This document shows, piece by piece, positions 15,389-25,115 of a stretch of DNA of 64,000 nt. Under the pieces are notes generated by a model. It did no database searches, was not told the origin of the DNA, and worked only from the letters and a program-made list of their open reading frames with translations. This DNA comes from Stenotrophomonas sp. SY1. Its GTDB lineage: Bacteria > Pseudomonadota > Gammaproteobacteria > Xanthomonadales > Xanthomonadaceae. Both the position numbers and the translations under genes were made by a program. The stretch lies in the NCBI RefSeq assembly GCF_021202945.1, contig NZ_JAJOYR010000002.1, positions 731,815-795,814 on the forward strand, written 5' to 3'. How positions within the stretch are numbered: position 1 is the first letter of the stretch; each line of letters opens with the position of its first letter.

Positions 15389-17395
15389 ATGAATTCCTGG
15401 ATCGACACCACGCTGGCGTGGATTGCTGCTCATCCCGTGCTGGCCGGTGCCGCGATCTTCGCCATCGCCTTCTGCGACGCCGTGATCATCCTCGGCGCCA
15501 TCGTGCCGGCCTTGCCGCTGATGATCGCCGTGGGCGTGCTGATCGGAATGGGCGAGCTGTCCGGCCCCTATGCCATTGCCTGCGCGACCCTTGGCGCCTT
15601 TGCCGGTGACGGCCTGAGTTACTGGGTGGGCCGGCGCTGGGGCGACCGCCTGCGTGGGGTATGGCCGTTCAGCCGCTACCCGCAGCTGCTGGACCGGGGC
15701 GAACTGCTGTTCCGGCGCAACGCCTTCAAGAGCATCCTGATCGCCCGCTATGTCGGTGCGATCCGCCCGTTCGTGCCGGCCATCGCCGGCATGGCCCACA
15801 TGCCCTTCAGCCGTTATCTCAAGGCCAGCGGCATCGCCTGCCTGTCCTGGGCGGTGCTGTTCCTGCTGCCGGGCTGGGCGCTGGGCCAGGCTTACGATGC
15901 GGTCGCCGCCGTGGCCGGGCGACTGTTCGTGGTGGTGGCACTGCTGGGCGTGATGCTGGGCCTGGTGTGGGCCATCGTGCTGTACAGCTACCGCTGGTCG
16001 GCCGCGCGCATGGACAGCTGGCTGGCCCGGCTGCTGCGCTGGTCGCAACGGCACCCGCGCCCGCTGGGCCGTGCGCTGAGTGACCTGTTTGACCCCAAGC
16101 GGCGTGAGTCGGTGCCGCTGGCGATGCTGGCGCTGATGTTGCTGCTGCTGGGCTGGGGCTGGTTCGTGCTGCTGATGGTGGTGGTCGGCCACGGCGAACC
16201 GCTGGCGCTGGATCTTGCCGTACACGAACTGATGCTGGCGCTGCGCAACCCGCTGGCCGACTACCCGATGGCGGCCCTGGCCTCGCTGGGTGACTGGCAG
16301 GTGCTGTTGCCGGCCATCGCCGCCGGCATGGGTTACCTGGCCTGGCGCCGACGCTGGATGGCGGTCGTGCATTGGCTGGCGGCGCTGGCCTTCGGCCTTG
16401 CGCTGACAAAACTGCTCGGCACCACCGTGGACGTGGTACGTCCGCCGTCGGCCAGCAGCGGTTTCGGCTTCCCGTCGGTGGCGGTGACCATGGCCACCAT
16501 CACCTTCGGCTTCTTCGCCGTACTGATCGGCCGCGAACTGCCCGGCCGCACCCGCGTGTGGCCGTACCTGGTCTGCGGCGGCGTGGTGACGATCATTGGC
16601 TTTGCCCGTATCTACCTGGGCGCGCACTGGCTCAGCGACGTCATCGGCGGCATGTTGTTCGGCCTGTTCTGGCTGTTGCTGCTGGGCGTTGCCTACCGCC
16701 GCCGCTTCAACCGCTCGTTCTGGGTCAAGCCGGTGACCTGGGTGTTCTACGGCGTCTTCGTGCTGGCTGGCCTGTGGTACGCGCCAAGCAATGTGCCGGC
16801 CAAGCTGGCCAAGTTCGAGCCGGCCGCCGGGACCCCGCGCCAGATGGACGCCGCCCATTGGTGGCAGGACGGCTGGCGCGAGCTGCCGGCGCGCCGCAAC
16901 GAATTCGACGACGACCAGCGCTGGCCGCTGGACGTGCAGGTGGCCGGGCCGCTGCCTGCCTTCCAGCAACAGCTGGAGAAGAATGGCTGGACGATGCAGC
17001 CGCAGGCCGGCTGGCAGCAGGCGTTGATCATGCTGGACCAGAAGGCCGCGCCCAGCGAGGTGCCGGTGCTGCCGGCCACGCTGGATACCAATGTCGAAGC
17101 GCTGTTGATGCTGCATCCGAGCGAGCGCCCCGACGAAATGTATGCGCTGCGGCTGTGGCCTTCGTCGGTACGTCTGCAACCGGGCCAGCAGCCGGTGTGG
17201 CTGGGCAGCGCGCAGACGCTGCGTTACGAGCGGCATCTGAAGCTGTTCGGTGCGTGGCGCCCGTTGCGCGGTGTCGATCCGGCGTTGGACGCACTGAAGA
17301 AATCACTGGACGGCGTGCAGAGCCAGCAGCAGACCCAGCCGGATACCGGCTTGCCGTTGCTGATGATCCGCAGCGGGGATGTTTCCGCCGATTGA
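15389..17395 (+). CDS. DedA-PAP2-LssY fusion membrane protein
   Basis: 668 residues, three parts. Residues 1-200 are a DedA domain (FAGDGLSYWVGRRWGDRLR, then FVPAIAGMAHMPF with the DedA arginine/proline motifs), a family now seen as lipid carriers/flippases. Residues 240-440 are a PAP2-type membrane phosphatase core, with motif 3 well kept (RIYLGAHWLSD, an Rx5Hx3D). Motif 2, normally PSGH, reads PSVA near 367, so the acid/base histidine is missing. Residues 450-668 are a soluble LssY-like C-terminal domain. Such fusions usually act on lipid phosphates; here the phosphatase part may be inactive or altered. Single gene with its own promoter region. Confidence 0.88.
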   Translation: MNSWIDTTLAWIAAHPVLAGAAIFAIAFCDAVIILGAIVPALPLMIAVGVLIGMGELSGPYAIACATLGAFAGDGLSYWVGRRWGDRLRGVWPFSRYPQLLDRGELLFRRNAFKSILIARYVGAIRPFVPAIAGMAHMPFSRYLKASGIACLSWAVLFLLPGWALGQAYDAVAAVAGRLFVVVALLGVMLGLVWAIVLYSYRWSAARMDSWLARLLRWSQRHPRPLGRALSDLFDPKRRESVPLAMLALMLLLLGWGWFVLLMVVVGHGEPLALDLAVHELMLALRNPLADYPMAALASLGDWQVLLPAIAAGMGYLAWRRRWMAVVHWLAALAFGLALTKLLGTTVDVVRPPSASSGFGFPSVAVTMATITFGFFAVLIGRELPGRTRVWPYLVCGGVVTIIGFARIYLGAHWLSDVIGGMLFGLFWLLLLGVAYRRRFNRSFWVKPVTWVFYGVFVLAGLWYAPSNVPAKLAKFEPAAGTPRQMDAAHWWQDGWRELPARRNEFDDDQRWPLDVQVAGPLPAFQQQLEKNGWTMQPQAGWQQALIMLDQKAAPSEVPVLPATLDTNVEALLMLHPSERPDEMYALRLWPSSVRLQPGQQPVWLGSAQTLRYERHLKLFGAWRPLRGVDPALDALKKSLDGVQSQQQTQPDTGLPLLMIRSGDVSAD

Positions 17396-17498
17396 TGTGA
17401 TCTTCAGTGCAGTAGCGGCGCAGGCTGCGCGGCCACGGATAGTACTGCTGCCAGCCCACCTGCAATTGCAGCGATTGTCGCTGCCGGAGCTGTTTCCA

Positions 17499-17523
17499 GC
17501 TTCGCGGCTGACGCCGCTCCTAC
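17499..17523. repeat. Single GTAGGAGC-type REP (reverse orientation)
   Basis: Ends in GACGCCGCTCCTAC. It lies between the convergent DedA fusion and the LON-domain gene; the rest of the 226-base gap shows nothing else. Confidence 0.8.
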
Positions 17524-17621
17524 AAGGGGCATCCGCTAGTTTTAGCCCGTCTCCGCGCGGAGATGCTGCCGGGATCTCATCCCTGCCGACGCAATCGGCC
17601 CCTTGCATTTCGTTCGGACGA

Positions 17622-18230
17622 TTACAGGATTTCTTCCTGCGGGACGTCGAAGCCGGGGATCCACGACAGCAGGTGATCCAGCCGCTGATGCGGATTGTCT
17701 TCTTCGAGCAGCAGCACGCGTTGCTGCTCCTGCAATGGAAGCAGTTCGGCCAGACGCCAGCCGACCCATGCGGCCTGATCCAGCTGTGCCGGCCCGGCCG
17801 ATGCATATTCACCACCGGCCTGCTCCAGGATGCGTTCGAGCAGGATGCCCAGCAGCGCATGCTCGGGCCGCAGCTCGTCATCGCTGTCGCGCTCGCACCA
17901 GTGCACCTCGGCCACGACCAGGCCGTTGTCACGCACGCGGGTTTCGAGCACGTGGAAACGCCGGCCACCGCGCAGGCGCAGCACCAGCACGCCGTCGGCA
18001 CCGACATCGAAATCCTCGACCCGCGCCTCGACTCCCCACGCCGCAGGCGTGGCCGGTGCACCGACCTCCTCACCGTGCAGGATCAGGCAGACACCAAATG
18101 TGCTGCCCTTGCGACCACATTCGCGCACCAGATCCAGGTACCGCGCTTCGAACACGCGCAGGCTCAACGCTGCGCCCGGCAGCAGCGCCGAATGCAGCGG
18201 AAACAACGGCAGGCTTTGCAAGGAAGTCAT
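17622..18230 (-). CDS. LON substrate-binding-domain protein
   Basis: 202 residues covering only the N-terminal domain of Lon-type proteases (LPLFPLHSALLPGAALSLRVFEARY at the start, then GSTFGVCLI). There is no AAA+ or protease part, and no truncation is visible: stand-alone proteins of this size are common. The function of the stand-alone family is not established; a role in protein quality control is inference. The C-terminal 60 residues are helical and end with acidic residues. A 91-base gap separates it from the porin gene that ends downstream. Confidence 0.88.
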   Translation of the reverse strand: MTSLQSLPLFPLHSALLPGAALSLRVFEARYLDLVRECGRKGSTFGVCLILHGEEVGAPATPAAWGVEARVEDFDVGADGVLVLRLRGGRRFHVLETRVRDNGLVVAEVHWCERDSDDELRPEHALLGILLERILEQAGGEYASAGPAQLDQAAWVGWRLAELLPLQEQQRVLLLEEDNPHQRLDHLLSWIPGFDVPQEEIL

Positions 18231-18321
18231 CTGATGCAGAAACGGGCGGACCGGGGCTGATGTTACCCCAGCCCGCCTGCTGGTACCGCCGCAACAGCAC
18301 CCGGCCGCTGCGGCGCTGGCG

Positions 18322-19680
18322 TCAGAAGTTGTACTTCACATGCGTGTGCAGGCGATTCATGTCGCCCTCCTCGCCGTTCTGGAGACGCCGCTGCGCGTGG
18401 CTCAGTTCCACGCCGAGGTCCAGCTTGGGGAACGGCGAGTAGATCAGGTTGGCACGCACCGACTGCGCCTTCTCGGTGACTTCGTAACCGGTGAGCGCGG
18501 CATCGTTGTCGAGCAGCGCCACCGAGTACACCAGATTGCCGCGCAGCTTCGGCGAGAACGCATGACGCCATGCGGCGAATCCGCCATAGCCGTCCATCGC
18601 ATGCAGGCGCCCTTCCTCATCCAGCACGGTGTCGCTACCCAGCGCGAAGCCCAGGTAACGGCCCACGCCGGCACCACCGCTGACCATGTAGCGCAGGTCG
18701 TCATTGGCACCCATGTTGAACTTGCCCGAGACGCTCAAGGCACCACCGGTTTCGGTATCGCCGTCGTAGCGGAAGTTGCGCAACAGTGCGGCAACGGTGA
18801 AGTGGCCCCAATCGCCGCGGGTAAGCCAGCGCGCGGTGAGGTCCGGCATCACGTCGGCGCCGCTGTTGATGCGTGCACCCTTGCCGCCGAACGGGGTGAT
18901 CGTGGTCTGTGGGTTCTCCGCCGAGAACGACCATGCGCCGCGGGTGTAACGCAGCTGCGCCTGCCGCGAGAAGATGGTGCCTTCCGACGGCCCGGTGAAA
19001 TCCACCGTGTCAGGCAACGCCGCCACATCCTGGAAGTTGGACCAGGTCTGGCCGGCCAGCCAGTTGTTCCAGCTCACGTAGGCCTGGCGCAGGGTGAGCG
19101 CGTAGGTGTTGGTGATGACCTCGTTGCCGGCAAAGGCATTGCTGCCGCCGCCGTACATGTCCGCCTCGATGTAGGCCTTGAGCTTGTCGCCACGCTCGGT
19201 GGTGGTATCGGCACCGAGCCAGAAGCGTGAGAACTGCGCGTGCACATCGGTGTAACTGGCACTGCGGCCATTGCCGTCAGCGGCCACAGGGGTGGCTGCG
19301 GGGAAGTAGAACAGGCGTCCGGCCGAGCCATCGGCGATCTCACCGTCACTGGTGCGCGTGTACATCGAGTCCAGCTTGATGAACCCACCGAAGGAGAACT
19401 TCGTGCCCGCCATTGCATTGGGCATCACGACGGCCGGTGCCGCCGGTGCGGCAACGCGGGTGGCGTCGAGCGCGGCCGCCGTCGGCGCCGCAGCGGCATT
19501 GGCAGCATCACGCTGCTGGTAGGCCTGCAGCATGTCGCGCATCTGCTGCATCTCCTGCTCCAACTGCGCCATGCGCGCCTCCATGGCCTGTGCGTCCATG
19601 GCCTGGGCCAGGGCGCTCAGTGGCATCGCGGCCAGTACCGCAGTGGTGGCCAGGGCGGCCAGCTTCTTGTTACCGATCAT
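18322..19680 (-). CDS. DcaP-like trimeric outer-membrane porin
   Basis: 452 residues: signal peptide (cut near residue 26), a short N-terminal coiled coil (MEARMAQLEQEMQQMRDMLQAYQQRD), then a 16-strand-type barrel ending in LHTHVKYNF with the terminal phenylalanine of outer-membrane proteins. The core FSFGGFIKLDSMYTRTSDG is typical of the DcaP group, which takes up dicarboxylic and aromatic acids. ATG 19680 has GGGAGGGG upstream; a start seven codons earlier lacks a signal. It lies downstream of the catabolic operon in the same orientation and is the likely entry route for its substrate. Confidence 0.88.
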   Translation of the reverse strand: MIGNKKLAALATTAVLAAMPLSALAQAMDAQAMEARMAQLEQEMQQMRDMLQAYQQRDAANAAAAPTAAALDATRVAAPAAPAVVMPNAMAGTKFSFGGFIKLDSMYTRTSDGEIADGSAGRLFYFPAATPVAADGNGRSASYTDVHAQFSRFWLGADTTTERGDKLKAYIEADMYGGGSNAFAGNEVITNTYALTLRQAYVSWNNWLAGQTWSNFQDVAALPDTVDFTGPSEGTIFSRQAQLRYTRGAWSFSAENPQTTITPFGGKGARINSGADVMPDLTARWLTRGDWGHFTVAALLRNFRYDGDTETGGALSVSGKFNMGANDDLRYMVSGGAGVGRYLGFALGSDTVLDEEGRLHAMDGYGGFAAWRHAFSPKLRGNLVYSVALLDNDAALTGYEVTEKAQSVRANLIYSPFPKLDLGVELSHAQRRLQNGEEGDMNRLHTHVKYNF

Positions 19681-19713
19681 TGTTTTCCCCTCCCAGGGCA
19701 ACAGGACACCGTT

Positions 19714-19820
19714 CCGGCGCTCGGGCGAGCGCCGGTCATGAAGAACGTTGTTTTCGCTGCGGTCGTCCGGACTGCCCGACCGACTTTCAGGCCGTCATTC
19801 CCACCCGCGCAGGAATGACG
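19714..19820. repeat. Two hairpins between the catabolic operon and the porin
   Basis: At 19714-19735 CCGGCGCTCG pairs with CGAGCGCCGG over a two-base loop. At 19793-19820 CGTCATTCC pairs with GGAATGACG. Either may attenuate or end transcription running from dmpH into the porin gene. No T-tract follows them on the minus strand. Confidence 0.55.
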
Positions 19821-19876
19821 TGATGCAGGGGAACATGTGGAGTTCCGGCATCAGATGCCACCCTGCCGCCAAACTC

Positions 19877-20665
19877 TCAAACAAACCGCATCGACGTCGT
19901 ACCGATGCCATCCGCGCGCACCAGCACGTTGTCACCGGCAGTAACCGCCACCGCCGCGGTGATCGCGCCGGACAGCACCACGCTGCCGGCCGGCAGCGTC
20001 TGACCGCGCTCGGCCAGCATGTTCACCAGCATCGCCACCGCCTCGGCCGGATTGCCCAGCACGGCAGCACCGGCACCCACTTCGACCACCTGGCCGTTCT
20101 TCTCCATCACCACGCCCAGGGTTTCCAGGTCCAGCCCTTCCACCGATGTCGGGCGCGAGCCCAACACGTAGCGCGCGGCCGAGGTGTTGTCGGCGATCAC
20201 ACTGGGCAGGTCGAAGCGGAAGTTCTCGTAGCGCGAATCGATCAGCTCGATCGCCGGCACCACGTAATCGGTGGCCGCCAGTACCTTGGCGATATCGCAA
20301 CCGGGTCCGGCCAGTTCCTCGCGCATGACAAAGGCGATCTCGGCCTCCACCTTCGGATGGATCAGGCGCGCGGTGTCGACCACCGCGCCGTCATCGACCG
20401 CGTTGTCATCACCGAGGAAGCCGTAGATCGGCGTATCCACGCCCATCTGCTGCATCTTCGGTTTCGAGGTCAGGCCCATCTTCATGCCGACAATCCGAAC
20501 GCCGCCAGCCTGCTTCATGCTGCGCAGACATTCCTGGATGTCATAGGCGGCGCTGACATCGATCTGCGGATGCGCGTCGGTGATCTTGGTTACCTCGCGC
20601 ACTTGTTGTTCGGCGGCCAGCAGCTGCAGGGCGCAGCTCTCGATAATGGAACGCTCCAGCGTCAT
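19877..20665 (-). CDS. dmpH: 4-oxalocrotonate decarboxylase
   Basis: 262 residues. It decarboxylates the keto form of 4-oxalocrotonate to 2-oxopent-4-enoate in the meta-cleavage pathway. It belongs to the hydratase/decarboxylase fold with metal ligands in [10 protein letters not shown] (E107 and E109 region) and [19 protein letters not shown] strand. The wording [20 protein letters not shown] follows the decarboxylase subtype (XylI/DmpH), not the hydratase, which is encoded separately at 22692-23489. Its start overlaps the aldolase stop by four bases. It is the last enzyme gene of the operon. Confidence 0.9.
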   Translation of the reverse strand: MTLERSIIESCALQLLAAEQQVREVTKITDAHPQIDVSAAYDIQECLRSMKQAGGVRIVGMKMGLTSKPKMQQMGVDTPIYGFLGDDNAVDDGAVVDTARLIHPKVEAEIAFVMREELAGPGCDIAKVLAATDYVVPAIELIDSRYENFRFDLPSVIADNTSAARYVLGSRPTSVEGLDLETLGVVMEKNGQVVEVGAGAAVLGNPAEAVAMLVNMLAERGQTLPAGSVVLSGAITAAVAVTAGDNVLVRADGIGTTSMRFV

Positions 20666-21702
20666 GCCTGCATCTCCTGCGGTTGTTCGCCGCGCGCACG
20701 CAGCATGTCCAGTGCGACGTCCACGATCATGTCTTCCTGGCCACCAACCATGCGGCGCTTGCCCAGCTCGACCAGGATGTCGGCGGTCTTCAGGCCAAAG
20801 CGCTGCGATGCGATTTCCGCGTGGCGCAGGAAGCTCGAATAGACACCGGCATAGCCCAGCGCCAACGTCTCGCGATCCACCCGCACCGGGCGGTCCTGCA
20901 ACGGACGCACGATGTCGTCGGCCGCATCCATCAGCGTGTACAGCGCACAGCCGTGGTTCCAGCCCATGCGTTCGGCGGCGGCGATGAACACTTCCAGCGG
21001 CGCGTTGCCGGCGCCGGCGCCCATGCCGGCCAGGCTGGCGTCGATGCGGATCGCGCCCGCTTCGACCGCGGCGATGGAGTTGGCCACGCCCAGCGACAGG
21101 TTGTGGTGGGCGTGAATGCCGATCTGGGTGTCCGGCAGCAGCGCCTCGCGCAGCGCGCCGACCCGGTCACGCACATCATTCATGTTCAATGCGCCACCGG
21201 AATCGACCACGTACACGCAGGACGCGCCGTAGCTCTCCATCTTCTTTGCTTCGATGGCCAGCGCCTGCGGCGTGGTCATGTGGCTCATCATCAGGAAACC
21301 GACCGCATCCATGCCAAGCGCATTGGCCGCTTCGATGTGCTGGCGCGAGATGTCGGCCTCGGTGCAATGCGTGGCCACGCGCACGATGCGCGCGCCGGCG
21401 GCATGGGCGTTCTTCAGGTCATGCACGGTGCCGATGCCTGGCAGCAGCAGCGTGGCGATCTTCGCGTGGGAAACCGATTCGGCTGCGACTTCGATCCACT
21501 CGATGTCGCTGTGCGCGCCGAAGCCGTAGTTGAACGAGGAACCCTGCAGGCCGTCGCCATGGGCGACCTCGATCGAATCGACCCGGGCCTGGTCCAGCGC
21601 GGTGGCAATCGCACGCACCTGCTTGAGGCTGTAGCGATGACGCACGGCATGGGAACCGTCACGCAGGGTGACGTCGGAGATATAGAGCTTGTTGGCAGTC
21701 AT
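20662..21702 (-). CDS. dmpG: 4-hydroxy-2-oxovalerate aldolase
   Basis: 346 residues. A TIM-barrel enzyme that cleaves 4-hydroxy-2-oxovalerate to pyruvate and acetaldehyde. The active-site segment is [14 protein letters not shown] (9-22), the metal histidines are in [11 protein letters not shown], and the C-terminal communication domain is present, as in DmpG. Acetaldehyde is channelled to the dehydrogenase encoded just upstream. ATG 21702 has GAGGAC before it; the longer frame to 21726 has no ribosome-binding site and overlaps the dehydrogenase gene. Confidence 0.95.
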   Translation of the reverse strand: MTANKLYISDVTLRDGSHAVRHRYSLKQVRAIATALDQARVDSIEVAHGDGLQGSSFNYGFGAHSDIEWIEVAAESVSHAKIATLLLPGIGTVHDLKNAHAAGARIVRVATHCTEADISRQHIEAANALGMDAVGFLMMSHMTTPQALAIEAKKMESYGASCVYVVDSGGALNMNDVRDRVGALREALLPDTQIGIHAHHNLSLGVANSIAAVEAGAIRIDASLAGMGAGAGNAPLEVFIAAAERMGWNHGCALYTLMDAADDIVRPLQDRPVRVDRETLALGYAGVYSSFLRHAEIASQRFGLKTADILVELGKRRMVGGQEDMIVDVALDMLRARGEQPQEMQA

Positions 21703-21712
21703 ATGAATGTCC

Positions 21713-22651
21713 TCACGCCGCTGCACGCGCAGCCAGCACCGAGGCGGCCATGCGCTCTCCGGTGGCCAGCGCGGCCGACGTCATGATGTCCAGGTTGCCG
21801 GCGTAGGCCGGCAGGTAGTGCGCGGCGCCTTCCACTTCCAGGAAGATCGAGGTCTTCAGGCCGGTGCTCTGGCCAATGCCCGGCACGTTGACCGGTTCCT
21901 CGATGAGTTCGAACTGCACCTGCTGCTTGAGCCGGTAACCCGGCACGTAGGAAGCCACGCGTGCAGCCATGTCGGTCACGGCCGCTTCAATGATGGCGGT
22001 ATCGACCACTTCACTGAGCACGTACACGGTGTCGCGCATCAGCAACGGCGGCTCGGCCGGGTTCAGCACGATGATGGCCTTGCCGACCTGCGCGCCACCC
22101 ACGCTTTCAATCGCGCGCGATGTGGTTTCGGTGAACTCATCGATGTTGGCGCGCGTGCCCGGGCCGGCGCTCTTGCTGGAGATGCTGGCCACGATCTCGG
22201 CGTACTTCACCTTGGCCACCGACGCCACCGCTGCCACCATCGGGATGGTGGCCTGGCCGCCGCAGGTGACCATGTTGACGTTGGCCGCCTCGATGTTGTC
22301 TTCCAGGTTCACGGTCGGCACGCAATACGGGCCGATCGCCGCCGGGGTCAGGTCAACCACGCGGATGTCCGGTTTGGCCGCGCGCAGCAATGCGTCGTTG
22401 GCAACATGCGCCGAGGCCGAGGTGGCGTCGAACACGATGTCGATATCGGCGAACAACTCCGATTCGATCAACCCGGCCACGCCGCTGGAGATGGTCGCCA
22501 CGCCCATGCGCGCCGCACGCGCCAGGCCGTCCGATGCCGGATCGATGCCAACCAGCGCCGCCATCTGCAATTGCTTGCCGTGGCGCAGGATCTTGATCAT
22601 CAAATCAGTGCCGATGTTGCCGGGACCGATGATTGCCGCTTTCAGGGTCAT
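21713..22651 (-). CDS. dmpF: Acetaldehyde dehydrogenase (acylating)
   Basis: 312 residues. It oxidises acetaldehyde with NAD+ and CoA to acetyl-CoA. The dinucleotide loop is [10 protein letters not shown] (8-17) and the catalytic cysteine is C130 in [10 protein letters not shown], both at DmpF positions. It forms the known bifunctional complex with the aldolase, whose gene follows after 10 bases. ATG 22651 has AGGAG at the right distance; the upstream extension to 22750 overlaps the hydratase gene and is not real. Confidence 0.96.
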   Translation of the reverse strand: MTLKAAIIGPGNIGTDLMIKILRHGKQLQMAALVGIDPASDGLARAARMGVATISSGVAGLIESELFADIDIVFDATSASAHVANDALLRAAKPDIRVVDLTPAAIGPYCVPTVNLEDNIEAANVNMVTCGGQATIPMVAAVASVAKVKYAEIVASISSKSAGPGTRANIDEFTETTSRAIESVGGAQVGKAIIVLNPAEPPLLMRDTVYVLSEVVDTAIIEAAVTDMAARVASYVPGYRLKQQVQFELIEEPVNVPGIGQSTGLKTSIFLEVEGAAHYLPAYAGNLDIMTSAALATGERMAASVLAARAAA

Positions 22652-22691
22652 GCAGAACTCCTGTCGTTCAATGTGGGGGAGGAAGCAGGCG

Positions 22692-23489
22692 TCATGCAAA
22701 ATGGATCTCGGCGCTGCCCAGCGCGCCGACGCGCACACGCATGTGGTCACCGGCGCTCACCGGGATCAGCGGCACCAGCGCACCGGACAGGATCACCTCG
22801 CCCGCCTTCAGCGGCGTGCCGAGCCTGCCCAGCGTGTTGGCCAACCACGCCACGCAGTTGACCGGCGAGCCCAGTGCGGCGGCACCGGCACCGGTGGCGA
22901 CCAGCTCGCCGTTCTTCTCGACCATCATGCCGAGCGTGCCCAGGTCCAGATTCTTCGGTGACACGCGCAGCCCGCCGAGCACATACGCGGCTGCCGAAGC
23001 GTTGTCGGCCACGGTGTCGGTGATGCCGATGCGCCAGTCACGGATGCGTGAGTCCACGATCTCGAAGCACACCGAAAGGGCTTCGGTCGCCGCCAGCACG
23101 TCGTGGTGGGTGATGCCCGGGCCGACCAGATCGCGCTTGAGGTGGAAGGCGATCTCACCTTCGGCACGCGGCGCGATCATGCCGGCGGTGGACAATACGC
23201 CACCATTGGCCACCTGCATGCGGTCGGTGAGAAAGCCGAAATCCGGCTGATCCACTTTCAACATGCGCTGCACCGCCACCGAAGTGGCGCCGATCTTCTT
23301 GCCAACCACGCGCTCACCGTCTGCCAGGCGACGGGCCAGCAGGTCATTGGAGATCGCATAGGCATCACTCAACGCCAGGCCGGGGATACGCTCGCTCAGC
23401 GGCTCCACCGCCACGCCGCTGCGCAACGCGCGGTGCAGTTCGGCGCCATGCAGGGCAATGGCCTGGTTACTCAGGGACACGGCACTCAT
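22692..23489 (-). CDS. dmpE: 2-oxopent-4-enoate hydratase
   Basis: 265 residues. It hydrates 2-oxopent-4-enoate to 4-hydroxy-2-oxovalerate. Hydratase-type wording is clear: [27 protein letters not shown] and [19 protein letters not shown] (metal glutamates E114 and E116), and [16 protein letters not shown] near the end. It is a paralogue of dmpH in the same operon, a known arrangement. Its ATG overlaps the tautomerase stop by four bases. Confidence 0.93.
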   Translation of the reverse strand: MSAVSLSNQAIALHGAELHRALRSGVAVEPLSERIPGLALSDAYAISNDLLARRLADGERVVGKKIGATSVAVQRMLKVDQPDFGFLTDRMQVANGGVLSTAGMIAPRAEGEIAFHLKRDLVGPGITHHDVLAATEALSVCFEIVDSRIRDWRIGITDTVADNASAAAYVLGGLRVSPKNLDLGTLGMMVEKNGELVATGAGAAALGSPVNCVAWLANTLGRLGTPLKAGEVILSGALVPLIPVSAGDHMRVRVGALGSAEIHFA

Positions 23490-23689
23490 GCCTTGCTTCC
23501 TTCTTTGGGATCGCTCTTGAGCACATCGCCCACCGCGAAACGCTGCGGCGGTACTTCATTGACCATCACCCGGATCGCGCTCATCGGCGCATCCAGTTCG
23601 GCATGCGCCACCCGCGCCACTTCGCGGATGAAACGCTGCACTTTTTCCTCGTCACGGCCCTGCACCAGGGTCACCTGGATGATCGGCAT
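23486..23689 (-). CDS. dmpI: 4-oxalocrotonate tautomerase
   Basis: 67 residues. After removal of the start methionine the mature protein begins with P1, the catalytic base of the family (PIIQVTLVQGRDEEKVQRFI), and keeps arginine 11 and the later arginine R39-like region (IRVMVNEVPPQRF). It isomerises 2-hydroxymuconate-type dienols to the 4-oxalocrotonate keto form used by the decarboxylase. It overlaps the hydratase start by four bases and follows the transporter after 22 bases. Confidence 0.93.
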   Translation of the reverse strand: MPIIQVTLVQGRDEEKVQRFIREVARVAHAELDAPMSAIRVMVNEVPPQRFAVGDVLKSDPKEGSKA

Positions 23690-23711
23690 GGGTTCACTCC
23701 TGCGGTTGCAA

Positions 23712-24977
23712 TCAGGTCAGCTCGGCGCCCTTGGTCTCGGGCAGGAACAGCAGCACGATCAGTGCGGCCAACCCGAAGAACCCGGCTGTGGCCATCAGCC
23801 CACTGGCCACGCCGTAGCTGTTGGCCAGGAACCCGATCAGGGCCGGCGCGATGGCGGCGATGGCCCGTCCGCCGTTGTAGACAAAGCCCTGCGCGGTGGC
23901 GCGTACCGAGGTGGGGAACATCTCGGCAAAGGTCGGCGCGAAGCCGCTGTAGAAACCGGTGCCGAAGTAGGCAACGACGATGCCGAAGCCCATCAGCAGC
24001 ATCGGCGACTTGATCATCACGAACACCGGGACAGTCAGTGCCGAGCAGACGAAGAAGATCATGAAAGCCTTCTTGCGGCCTACCCAGTCGGCGATGTAAC
24101 CGAAGGTGACGAAACCGAACGCCGCACCGATCTGCATGATCACGATCCAGATCGTTGACTTGACCATGTCCAGGCCCGGGCCGCCGTCGGCGACCGGCGT
24201 GGCGAGGTAGGTCGGAATCCAGGTGAACAAGCCCCAGTAGCCGCACATCGCCGCGGTGACGAAGGCCAGGCCGACAATCGTGCTGCGTGCATGCGTACCG
24301 AACAGCTGGCCCATGGTCTGGCCGAAAGTCAGGCGCTCTTTCTGGTTGACCCAGATTTCCGGTTCCTTGACGTGGCGACGCACATAGAACGCCAGCAACG
24401 CCGGCAACAGGCCGACCACGAATACCCAGCGCCAACCCAGCGTCGGCACCACGAGTGCGGCAACGATCGCAGCGGCGGCATAGCCGGACGCGAATGCGCT
24501 CTGGATCCAGGCCAGGATCTTGCCGCGGTGCTGTGCCGGCCAGCTCTCGCTCACCAGCGCCGAACCGGCGGACCACTCACCGCCCACACCCAGGCCGACG
24601 ATGATCCGGAACAGCATCAGCTGGCCGAGCGAGTCAGACAGACCGCACAACGCGGTACCAATCGAGTAGCAGATGATGCTCAGCATCATCGACTTGGCCC
24701 GGCCCATGCGGTCGGCCAGGTAGCCGAACACCAGACCGCCGAACGCGGTAGCCAGCAGCGTGGCCGACATCACCATGCCCGCCTGCGACTTGTCGAAGCC
24801 CAGGTCCGCGCTGACGTGCTTGAGCACCATCGCGAACAGCATCAGGTCCATCACATCCAGCATCCAGCCCAGGTAGGCCGAACGGAACGTGCCCCACTGC
24901 TGCTTGCTGGCGCCCTGCCACCAGCGGCCGCTGCTGGCGGCCGGTACCTCTTGGATCGTTGAACCACGCTGCGCCAT
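23712..24977 (-). CDS. MFS transporter, aromatic-acid/metabolite:H+ symporter type
   Basis: 421 residues, 12 predicted transmembrane helices. The loop between helices 2 and 3 reads GYLADRMGRAKSM, the MFS signature, repeated in the second half as YIADWVGRKKAF. The wording GVGGEWSAGSALVSESWP places it with the metabolite/aromatic acid symporters. ATG 24977 follows GGAGGGG; the frame to 25154 runs through the operator region and is not coding. As first gene of the catabolic operon it probably imports the substrate across the inner membrane. Confidence 0.9.
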   Translation of the reverse strand: MAQRGSTIQEVPAASSGRWWQGASKQQWGTFRSAYLGWMLDVMDLMLFAMVLKHVSADLGFDKSQAGMVMSATLLATAFGGLVFGYLADRMGRAKSMMLSIICYSIGTALCGLSDSLGQLMLFRIIVGLGVGGEWSAGSALVSESWPAQHRGKILAWIQSAFASGYAAAAIVAALVVPTLGWRWVFVVGLLPALLAFYVRRHVKEPEIWVNQKERLTFGQTMGQLFGTHARSTIVGLAFVTAAMCGYWGLFTWIPTYLATPVADGGPGLDMVKSTIWIVIMQIGAAFGFVTFGYIADWVGRKKAFMIFFVCSALTVPVFVMIKSPMLLMGFGIVVAYFGTGFYSGFAPTFAEMFPTSVRATAQGFVYNGGRAIAAIAPALIGFLANSYGVASGLMATAGFFGLAALIVLLFLPETKGAELT

Positions 24978-25002
24978 TGGCTTCCCCTCCGGAATCTTGG
25001 CT

Positions 25003-25099
25003 GATACGAAAGTATCGGTGAACGATACTGCGGCAACAAAGTATCTCACTTTTCTCGAAAATGGAACATGACAAACGTTTTCGTATCGATATACGATAC
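25003..25099. promoter_or_regulatory. Divergent promoter with two GTATCG-N5-CGATAC palindromes
   Basis: The 138-base gap between the MFS operon and the cupin-like gene holds two 17-bp palindromes of identical design: GTATCG-GTGAA-CGATAC at 25012-25028 and GTATCG-ATATA-CGATAC at 25083-25099. Their centres are 71 bases apart, close to seven helical turns. A third, shorter palindrome GATAC-GAAA-GTATC (25003-25016) overlaps the first, and a lone half-site GTATCT lies at 25040. This part is much richer in A+T than its surroundings. The IclR-type regulator encoded 750 bases away is the obvious candidate to bind them. Confidence 0.75.
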
Positions 25100-25115
25100 A
25101 TAGGCCGTAACAACC

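Noticed and set aside
15272..17236. 654-codon open frame on the minus strand, opposite the DedA fusion
   Set aside because: His/Gln/Arg-rich low-complexity translation with no domain; it is an antisense shadow of a strong gene at high GC.
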